64,000 bases of DNA from Syntrophaceae bacterium UBA6087 (lineage in GTDB: Bacteria > Desulfobacterota > Desulfomonilia > UBA1062). The stretch spans positions 62,001 through 126,000 of the forward strand of contig DIXF01000002.1 in the NCBI GenBank assembly GCA_002448235.1, written 5' to 3'. Position numbers and translations under genes: made by a program. Under the pieces are notes generated by a model. That model saw only the letters and a program-made list of their open reading frames with translations, did not search any database and was not told where the DNA came from. Below, one piece after another: positions 58,101 to 64,000 of this stretch (positions are counted from its first letter, which is position 1; the number at the start of each line of letters is the position of its first letter).

Positions 58101-61033
58101 ATATCGCGATAGCGCTCTTCGCTGCGCCGGAGCGATTCCTGCGCCCTTTTGAAATCGGTGATGTCCTGACAGGATGCAACGCTCTGCCTGGTCCCCGGGA
58201 TCATGCGCACATTGAGGACAATCTCTCTTGTCTCCCCATGGATATCCTTAATCCTGAACTCATATTGATTGGGTGCAGCGCCGGGATTTCGCCTGCGCGC
58301 AAAATGGTAACTTTTCATCTTTTCCAGATCTTCTTCATGGACAAATTCCGTCCAGACCCTCTTTCCTTCAAGTTCTTCCCTCGAACACCCCGAAATCATT
58401 TCAAAATGTGAATTGGCAAGGGATATGGTCATATCTTCATCGATAATGATGGTGGCGGTGCCCGTGTTCTCGAAGATGGTGCGGTACCGCTCCTCGCTGT
58501 TCCGAAGCGCCTCCTCCGCACGCCTGCGGTCGGTGACGTCGCGGGCTATTCCCCTGAATCCGATGGACTCGCCGCTCGATGACCTGATCAGCGTTGCAGA
58601 GATGTCGATATTGCATGTCGACCCATCTTTCCGGATAAAATTGACATCGAGGGACCTGCATGGCAGGCCGCTTTTGTTTATTGCCGTAAAGACCTCTGCG
58701 ATCTTTCTCGAGTTTTCCGTATCCATGAAGTTTTTACTGTTCATGCCCAGAAGTTCGCTCTTGGAATATCCCAGCACCCCGCACAACGAATCGTTGAAAA
58801 ACGTCAGGTTGCCTGCGAGATCGACCTCATAGTAACAGTCTTCAATACTCTCCAGAATGGTACGATAGCGTTCCTCGCTTTTTCGCAAGGCCTCTTCTGC
58901 CTGCTTGCGCTCGGTGATGTCATTGAGAAAATTCAGGACTGCCGGCGCATTCTTCCAGCTGATCGATATTTGCGTAATCTCCAGCCAGCGAGGTGATCCG
59001 TCTTTGTGGATAAGGCGCACCGGATAGGATCCTTCCCTTCTCCCCCCCATGATGCGTTTTTTGCTCTCTTCCGTTATCTTTTCACGGTCTTTCTGATGAA
59101 TAAAGCTCAAAAGCGGTTGTGCAAGGATCTCTTCCTTTGAATACCCGCTGATATCCAGAGCTTTCTGATTGATAAATTCGCACTTGCCGCCCTGGTCGAT
59201 CACGATCCCTTCGTGAGCATTCTCCACGACAAGTCGGTACTGGGTCTCCCGCTCGATAAGCTCCTCTCTTGCTTTGATGCGGGATGTCATGTCGCTTCCG
59301 ATACAGAGTATTTCGAGGAGCTTTCTATTTTCGTCAAAGACCGGCTTATGCGTCCAGGACACCCAGATCCTGTCTCCTCCTTTGAGGATATTCTCCCTGA
59401 GGACGTTGGAATAAGGTTCAGGAGCTGCGGCAATAGTTTCGAGCATTTCCTGAAACCGTATTTTAAAGGAGGATTCACGCGATACGATTGTTCCTATAGC
59501 CGGTCGGTTGAGGATTTCGTCTCCGGAATACCCGAAGAATCTCTGCGCAAATTCATTGAAAAACGTAATCCTTCCCTCAACATCGATCCGCATGATGATG
59601 CTGTTGGCGTTCTCCACCAGCTCGCGGTACTTTTCTTCGCTTCTCTGGAGCATCTGGAAGGACTGGGCGTTGTGAATACTGACAGCGACTTGCTGGGCTA
59701 CGCTCATCACCAGGTTGATATCACTCTTGGTCAGCTGCCGTTTGGAAACGCCGTTATCCACGAGAAGCAGTCCGATCGTCGCGCCCTCGAACACGATAGG
59801 AGCGATGAGGAAGGAGTTCAACCCGAAAAAGCCGACCAAGTCTTCCGCCTCTTTGCAAAAGGCTTTATCCATCTCCTGACATGAGTTTATCAGCACCGGG
59901 TCGTGCCCTTTGGAAGGCCTGTCCGGAGATCTCATCTTATCCCAGGATGCCATATCGAAATCGATGCTCTGTAGCGCCTCCAGGCTTTCAGGTCCGAATC
60001 CGTACCCTGTTGCGAAACAGAGCTTTGAGCCTTCGGGGTTCGCAAACAAAATCGCTGCGCGATCAATACCCATCAAGCGCTGCATTTTCTCCATGACCGT
60101 GGAGAGCAGCTCCTGCACGTCAAAAGTCTTTGAGACGGCTTCGCCGATTTCCTGGATGAGGAGCGCGTCATCATACCGCTTATTCGTCTCGCGCAGAAGA
60201 AGCTCGGCTGTTTTGCTCTGGACTTCGACTCTTTTTTTATATTCGCATTTCTCCAAATGGTTTTTATACCATGACAATACCGCCACGCCCATTAACCAGG
60301 ACAAGCCGAGATAACCCCAGAGATTCATGGGCAGGAAATACAGCAGGCTTGCAGCCAGAAGGGAAAGGCTTAAGGTTCCGAAGCTTCGTATCCTGTTCCA
60401 GGAATATGCCGGGTTGGATTCCCACGTGATCACGTACCGGCAGCATGTGGCTCCTTTATGGATGCAGCTCGGATGCTCGACCGATGCGAATTTACCGGTG
60501 AAAGGCTTTGTTATGGATTCGAATAATCCAAGCCTGTTCTCGCATTGATAAGGCTTTTCTTCGCTCTGATCTGCAGGTGTTACCGTGAGCTCGACCTTAT
60601 TGGCGGACAATTTCCGCGAGGAAAAGATACCGTTTCGGGTCAGTGTAGCCGCTATCTTTCCTGCGTATCCATACGCGGTGATAGGGGTAATGAATCCCAG
60701 CACGAACTGTCTGATCGTCTCGAATGATTGCGCCGAAGCGGACATGCGCCCGGCTTCCCTCGGTATGTCGGGATTGCCGGTCTTCTCCACCACTATTTCA
60801 TGGAACCGGTCCGCCTGCTCCTGGGTGAGCCAGTATCCCATATCGCTCAATTCATACCGGTTGATACCGGCGTAATCCAGGAGTGAATCAATATCCATGT
60901 CCGGATAATGAGCTTGGATAAGCTCTATATATCCCTGAATAATCCGTATATTATACAGGCGCTTATCGTGTGTTGTTTCTCGCATACCCATCGATTGAGA
61001 AGCGCTCGGATCTTTCTCGTATCTTTTTTCCAC
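55121..61033 (-). CDS. Giant hybrid histidine kinase (sensor, GAF, six PAS, HisKA, HATPase, two REC, Hpt)
   Basis: 1970 residues. The first 205 residues form an uncommon sensor domain with several Cys ('HKGATCCRYVITWE') resembling 4-vinyl-reductase/heme-NO-type domains; a membrane hairpin (about 215-255) follows. Then GAF (about 300-460), six PAS domains (about 470-1200), the His in 'NMSHEIRTPLNAIVGLADL' near 1243, ATPase motifs 'NLAGNAIKFT', 'DTGIGIQ' and 'GTGLGLTICK', a first receiver whose phosphoacceptor is Asn ('DLLILNLRKP', codon near 56430), a second intact receiver ('FDIVLMDIQMPIMDGYEA') and a C-terminal Hpt with 'AHTMKGVSGNL' near 1821. It can run a full phosphorelay and probably passes phosphate to the regulator at 54597. 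Signal unknown. Confidence 0.93.
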   Translation of the reverse strand: MEKRYEKDPSASQSMGMRETTHDKRLYNIRIIQGYIELIQAHYPDMDIDSLLDYAGINRYELSDMGYWLTQEQADRFHEIVVEKTGNPDIPREAGRMSASAQSFETIRQFVLGFITPITAYGYAGKIAATLTRNGIFSSRKLSANKVELTVTPADQSEEKPYQCENRLGLFESITKPFTGKFASVEHPSCIHKGATCCRYVITWESNPAYSWNRIRSFGTLSLSLLAASLLYFLPMNLWGYLGLSWLMGVAVLSWYKNHLEKCEYKKRVEVQSKTAELLLRETNKRYDDALLIQEIGEAVSKTFDVQELLSTVMEKMQRLMGIDRAAILFANPEGSKLCFATGYGFGPESLEALQSIDFDMASWDKMRSPDRPSKGHDPVLINSCQEMDKAFCKEAEDLVGFFGLNSFLIAPIVFEGATIGLLLVDNGVSKRQLTKSDINLVMSVAQQVAVSIHNAQSFQMLQRSEEKYRELVENANSIIMRIDVEGRITFFNEFAQRFFGYSGDEILNRPAIGTIVSRESSFKIRFQEMLETIAAAPEPYSNVLRENILKGGDRIWVSWTHKPVFDENRKLLEILCIGSDMTSRIKAREELIERETQYRLVVENAHEGIVIDQGGKCEFINQKALDISGYSKEEILAQPLLSFIHQKDREKITEESKKRIMGGRREGSYPVRLIHKDGSPRWLEITQISISWKNAPAVLNFLNDITERKQAEEALRKSEERYRTILESIEDCYYEVDLAGNLTFFNDSLCGVLGYSKSELLGMNSKNFMDTENSRKIAEVFTAINKSGLPCRSLDVNFIRKDGSTCNIDISATLIRSSSGESIGFRGIARDVTDRRRAEEALRNSEERYRTIFENTGTATIIIDEDMTISLANSHFEMISGCSREELEGKRVWTEFVHEEDLEKMKSYHFARRRNPGAAPNQYEFRIKDIHGETREIVLNVRMIPGTRQSVASCQDITDFKRAQESLRRSEERYRDIFENVSDGWYVHDLEGRFIESNRAMKEIIGYDVNDPLPEGLTLHELVPQRYQPMVKDYLHSVITNGRSEGLMKIASRDGEERVIEYKNSLILDKNGMPAGIRGSARDITERILYEKTIKDSEEKYRTILDTMEEGYYEMNTPGRFTFFNDAFCRMLGLTKSELWEMDNKKLIFEKERERVSQSFSTVYKTGHTTKFLDLKLNRKDGRPCYVEMSVSLIKDLNDKPLGFRGIVRDITERKNLETLQQEKAAAEAANQAKSTFLANMSHEIRTPLNAIVGLADLTLKTDLSEKQLDYLQKIRLSGHNLLDVINDILDFSKIEADRLTLETIDFDLHDVIENVADVFAGKAGEKMLDLMAYIEPGTPCSLKGDPLRLKQILVNLAGNAIKFTSKGEVVVKVGLVQEDAQQARLKFSVADTGIGIQKEHIAKLFNPFTQADESTTRQYGGTGLGLTICKRLVDMMGGDIGVESEAGKGSIFFFQADFGLQRSEKCTMHHVATNVRENGYKILIQDSAEGSREILTSILSSLSFKVTSLEKEKAAAGELLRAAKKDPYDLLILNLRKPSIGILEDIRKNETLKNTKIIALIPFGKGPLVQRDMVDAVVTKPIKYSLLHQCILGLLDVPVTAEIKRAAGEERPDNLRSLAGVEVLLVEDNTINQQVAREILESEGLVVSIAGNGQEAINALEARLFDIVLMDIQMPIMDGYEATRRIRAMGKYADLPIIAMTAHAMKGDREKCLDAGMNDHITKPIEMDQLFSLLNMWVPSEKTGKGTNPPEHKSPDISPEGIPEALPGIYIESCLHRIAGNRRLFKELLADFSRDYKDFCRKVRDALERGDNELALRMAHTMKGVSGNLSATELHLLSAKLEKGIRKGEGTEIILKVLDDLEKALHIVLESARSINGPVRRETSTDGSGTVDRSAVTPLIVQLSSQLQKNELEAVTVVNELKKDLCRTGFAPDLEILEEQIRRFDFGKARETLSGISRAMNISCEGDD

Positions 61034-61197
61034 TCGCGATAGCCCCTATAACAATCCCCGTCATCTTTTCATTTCTTTGCCTGATCTATCGACATATCAG
61101 GAAAGGAAATCGAGGCATAATCACCTTTTTATTCAAACTTTTCTCTTCTGCGGGGCATCCTGTGGGCGTCATTCCCGGTGAAGGTTGTAAATCCCCT

Positions 61198-61207
61198 TGA
61201 CCGGTCA
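61198..61207. promoter_or_regulatory. Palindrome TGACCGGTCA in the divergent region
   Basis: A perfect 10-base palindrome in the 256-nt region between the giant kinase and the nucleotidyltransferase-like gene. TTGACC at 61197-61202 could serve as a -35 box with a poor -10 17 nt later. I would treat it as a possible regulator site only. Confidence 0.25.
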
Positions 61208-61289
61208 GAATATATGGGCGATATGAAGAGAAAGGTGACAGGGCAGTCAAGGATAGGCTTTTCTTCTATCCGGCTAACTTTTACAAGAG

Positions 61290-62057
61290 ATGGAAGAGCA
61301 GACGACAGGTTCGAGCGTTCTTGTTATCGACCCCCAAGCCTCCGGGGTGATCGATCCCTTTGTTCAGGAGCTTACCTTAACTTTTTCCCGGGAGATCATA
61401 AGTATTGCCATCACCGGAAGCTGTCTGACAGGTGATTATACCCATGGGAAATCCGATATCAATTCCGTACTTGTACTTGAGAACATGGAGCCGACCTGTC
61501 TGGATAAACTCGCATCCCTGAGAAGACGCTACGGAAAAAAACGCCTCAGGGCTCCTTTGACCATGACCCGTGAATATATCGAAAGGTCCCTTGACGTCTT
61601 TCCTATCGAGTTCCTGGATATCAAGCTTATTCACAAGACAGTCTATGGAAACGATCTTTTCTCGGATCTCTCGATCAACAAGTCCATGCTCCGTCTCCAG
61701 TGTGAACGAGACCTCAAGGCTAAGCTTATCCATCTTCATCAGGGGTACATTTCCTGTTCGGGAGGCGGAAGGGGACTGAGGTCACTGCTCCTGGAGGCCT
61801 ATCCCGGGTTCTTCCCTCTTTTCCGCGCAATGCTTTCCATTGTCCGGATCAACACCCCCCCTTCGATTCTCAAGGAAGATGTTCTCTCTGATATCGAATT
61901 GAACTTCGGGATTTCCATGACGCCTCTCAGGGAGATCAGGGCTTTCTCCCTGAAAAGGAGTTTCGGGTTTGACTGGAGCGTGGCAAAGGATGTTTTCAAG
62001 CAGGTTTACCAGGTTACCCATGAGCTCTCCCTTACCATGGACAGGCTGTCTCCATAA
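61290..62057 (+). CDS. Nucleotidyltransferase-superfamily-like protein
   Basis: 255 residues. 'IAITGSCLTGDYTHGKSDIN' near residue 40 looks like the Gly-Ser ... Asp-x-Asx core of the polymerase-beta nucleotidyltransferase fold, followed by 'VLVLENM'. The third acidic residue may be in 'FPIEFLDIKLIHKT'. The C-terminal half is helical and rich in Leu. Target (protein, RNA or antibiotic) cannot be told, and the second Asp of the motif is Asn here, so it may be inactive. The ribosome site before ATG 61290 is weak. It is convergent with the helicase gene. Confidence 0.65.
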   Translation: MEEQTTGSSVLVIDPQASGVIDPFVQELTLTFSREIISIAITGSCLTGDYTHGKSDINSVLVLENMEPTCLDKLASLRRRYGKKRLRAPLTMTREYIERSLDVFPIEFLDIKLIHKTVYGNDLFSDLSINKSMLRLQCERDLKAKLIHLHQGYISCSGGGRGLRSLLLEAYPGFFPLFRAMLSIVRINTPPSILKEDVLSDIELNFGISMTPLREIRAFSLKRSFGFDWSVAKDVFKQVYQVTHELSLTMDRLSP

Positions 62058-62092
62058 GGCTAATCGGGTGCTCCTTGTGACGAGGGGGCATC

Positions 62093-63958
62093 CTAGCATG
62101 CAGATATTTCCGAGAGAAAGCCCGAGGGTATCTGGAAGACTTCCTTGCCGTATATCGTCCTTACCCGAGACCACGACAGAACCACCTCTTTGCGGGCACG
62201 GGTAATGCCTACGTAGAGAAGGCGCCGTTCTTCCTCGATCTCCAGGGTTGTCTCCATGGACCTGCTGTGGGGCAGGAGCCCTTCTTCGAGCCCAAGGATA
62301 AAGACATAATCGAACTCAAGACCTTTGGACATGTGCAAGGTCATAACGCTGATGCGCTCGCCTGCCTCAACATCCACTGCGCTCATCAGCGCCTTCTCTT
62401 CCAGATATCCGCTGATGTCCCTTAGCCCCGATGCGCTCGATATGAGCTCCCGGACGTTGTTCAGACGGTCTTCCCCGTCAATCTCGGCTTTCAGCGCTCT
62501 TTCGAGGCCGGTGATTTCCATGATATCCTTCAGCAGTGAAGCGATGTCGCCAAGGCCCACCCGGGACACGATGTCACGATATACCCACTGAAAAGATTCA
62601 AGCCCTTTCAGCCCTGCCCCTTTGACCTTTTTCTGGGCGATGGCATCATCAATGATGTGCACCGTGGCCATGCCCCTGTTTCTGGCATAAGCCCTGAGTG
62701 TGGCAACGGTCTTCTCTCCGACGCCCCGGGAAGGGGTGTTGATTATCCTTGCCAGGGCCTCTTCGTCGGAAGGATTCACGAGAATCCTCAGGTAAGCGAG
62801 AAGGTCCTTTATCTCCCTGCGCTCATAGAACCTCATCCCGCCGTACACTGCATAGGGAATGCCTTTGCGCACAAAGGCCTCCTCAATTACCCTCGAAAGG
62901 GAATTTACCCGGTAGAATACGCCTATATCGCAGGGACTCACCCCGGAGTTCAGGAGCTTTTCGATGGCAAACGCCGTATGATATGCCTCCCTCTCGTCAT
63001 CGATATGCTCGCTGATGCTGATATCCTTGCCGCCGCACTGCACGGCCTTGAGCGTCTTCTCTGCACGGTACCGGTTGTTTGCGATAAGGGATGAGGCTGC
63101 CTTAAGGATGCCTTCGGTAGAACGGTAGTTCTGCTCGAGGACAATCACCTCTGCATTGGGAAAATCATCCCTGAATTTGAGGATATTGCTTACGTTCGCA
63201 CCTCTCCAGCCGTAAATGGACTGGTCGTCGTCACCTACGACGCAGATGTTGCAGCTGTCTCCCACGAGGTTCATGAGGAACACGTACTGTGCCGTATTCG
63301 TATCCTGGTACTCATCCACAAGGATGTAACGGAACCTTCCCCGGTATTTTTCCCGGAGCTCTTCATCCGAGGAGAGCATCATGCAGGGGACGTAAAGAAG
63401 GTCGGCAAAATCGAATGCATTGCATTCTTTTTTCCTCTTTTCGTACAGGGAAAGCACGGGCTGCGGGTCATAGGGGTAATTCCCCCCGATTTCCTCCACA
63501 TCCTTCATGGTGTCCCGGGCAAAATTCGCCAGCCATGCCAGGGTCGAATCCATGCCCCGCTCGCCTTTTATATCCAGTTCCTTGAGGCACTTTGAAATCA
63601 GTGATCTCTGGTCTGCCTCATCATAAATCACGAACGAGGAAGGGTAGCCGATGCGATAGGCCTCCCGCCTCAGGAACCAGGCGCCGAATGAGTGGAATGT
63701 GCCTGCCCAGACTTGCATATCATCGGTTTGAAGGATAACTTTAAGCCGCTCTTTCATCTCGCCCGCAGCTTTGTTGGTAAAGGTCAGACACAGGATCTCG
63801 CGAGGGTGCACTCCCTGGGAGATCAGGTGCGCCACCCGGTGTACAATGACCCGTGTCTTCCCGGACCCTGCGCCGGCAAAAATGAGCAGCGGCCCGTCAG
63901 TATGCCGGACGGCGCGCTCCTGCTGAGGGTTCAAGCCGGCTAAGATTCTATCCTGCAT
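62093..63958 (-). CDS. UvrD/PcrA-type superfamily 1 DNA helicase
   Basis: 621 residues with all SF1A motifs: Q-motif 'LNPQQERAV', Walker A 'FAGAGSGKTRVIVHR', Ia 'LTFTNKAAGEM', II 'ILVDEYQDTNTAQY', III 'VVGDDDQSIYGWRGA', IV 'LEQNYRSTEGIL', V 'SVMTLHMSKGLEFDYVF' and VI 'ERRLLYVGITRARK'. It moves 3' to 5' on DNA in repair or replication restart. The protein ends soon after motif VI, about 100 residues shorter than PcrA/UvrD, so it lacks the C-terminal RNA-polymerase/MutL interaction tail and may be a Rep-like short form. GAGGTG precedes the ATG. It is close to the window edge but complete. Confidence 0.95.
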   Translation of the reverse strand: MQDRILAGLNPQQERAVRHTDGPLLIFAGAGSGKTRVIVHRVAHLISQGVHPREILCLTFTNKAAGEMKERLKVILQTDDMQVWAGTFHSFGAWFLRREAYRIGYPSSFVIYDEADQRSLISKCLKELDIKGERGMDSTLAWLANFARDTMKDVEEIGGNYPYDPQPVLSLYEKRKKECNAFDFADLLYVPCMMLSSDEELREKYRGRFRYILVDEYQDTNTAQYVFLMNLVGDSCNICVVGDDDQSIYGWRGANVSNILKFRDDFPNAEVIVLEQNYRSTEGILKAASSLIANNRYRAEKTLKAVQCGGKDISISEHIDDEREAYHTAFAIEKLLNSGVSPCDIGVFYRVNSLSRVIEEAFVRKGIPYAVYGGMRFYERREIKDLLAYLRILVNPSDEEALARIINTPSRGVGEKTVATLRAYARNRGMATVHIIDDAIAQKKVKGAGLKGLESFQWVYRDIVSRVGLGDIASLLKDIMEITGLERALKAEIDGEDRLNNVRELISSASGLRDISGYLEEKALMSAVDVEAGERISVMTLHMSKGLEFDYVFILGLEEGLLPHSRSMETTLEIEEERRLLYVGITRARKEVVLSWSRVRTIYGKEVFQIPSGFLSEISAC

Positions 63959-64000
63959 TTCCGCACCTCAACACCACTTTATCTCCCTCGCTGTAGGGTT

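Overview
The window (about 57% GC by eye, genes packed on both strands) looks like the chromosome of an anaerobic deltaproteobacterium-type organism (Desulfobacterota, perhaps a Syntrophorhabdus/Syntrophus-like syntroph). The reasons are the predicted Re-citrate synthase next to isocitrate dehydrogenase, an aromatic/branched-chain type ABC uptake operon with two acyl-CoA ligases, very large PAS-rich kinases, B12/radical SAM proteins and UGA-containing selenoprotein genes. This placement is inference; there is no rRNA in the window. No tRNA, CRISPR array, insertion sequence or phage gene was recognised.

Layout. 1-5.1 kb: small regulatory and stress genes (RsbRD-like protein, Lys-rich protein, cold shock protein, LapA-like membrane protein, STAS protein) and a hybrid PAS kinase. 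5.4-13.4 kb: a tight minus-strand operon, radical SAM - hisS - aspS - LysM lipoprotein - Re-citrate-synthase-like protein fused to a sensor-type domain - icd. 13.7-16.4 kb: trmO, an enlarged nucleoside-diphosphate kinase, uppP and a DUF488 gene. 16.6-22.5 kb: an ArsR-type metal sensor with a Zn/Cd/Pb ATPase, GYD protein, BON lipoprotein, hemerythrin and a second radical SAM protein. 22.6-31.2 kb: a HAAT-family ABC operon preceded by what reads as a classical phenylalanine attenuator (18-aa leader peptide with five consecutive Phe codons, antiterminator and a 16-bp terminator). It contains two CoA ligases. 31.2-38.7 kb: a secreted hydrolase with a frameshift, an AraC regulator, and a cluster of FGGY kinase, class III aminotransferase and RuBisCO-like protein. 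It is followed by two tandem glutaredoxin-like selenoprotein genes, each with two in-frame UGA codons. 38.7-45.3 kb: housekeeping genes rodZ-like, mgtE, recO, glyQ, glyS and a dGTPase-like HD protein. 45.5-50.8 kb: a B12-binding radical SAM/DUF2344 protein and a copper-type ATPase with duplicated YHS domains behind an FNR-like box. 51.1-61.0 kb: two sensory systems, a NarL-type kinase/regulator pair and a 1970-residue hybrid kinase with its own response regulator. 61.3-64 kb: a nucleotidyltransferase-like protein and a UvrD/PcrA-type helicase.

The strongest unusual signals are: (1) the tandem two-Sec glutaredoxin-like genes at 38059-38699, with a hairpin 17-18 nt beyond each of the four UGA codons; (2) the Phe attenuator at 22624-22812; (3) the kinase/aminotransferase/RuBisCO-like cluster of unknown pathway at 33542-37967; (4) the citrate-synthase/sensor fusion at 6733-8658. 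Conventional gene calling that treats UGA as stop would miss both selenoprotein genes.
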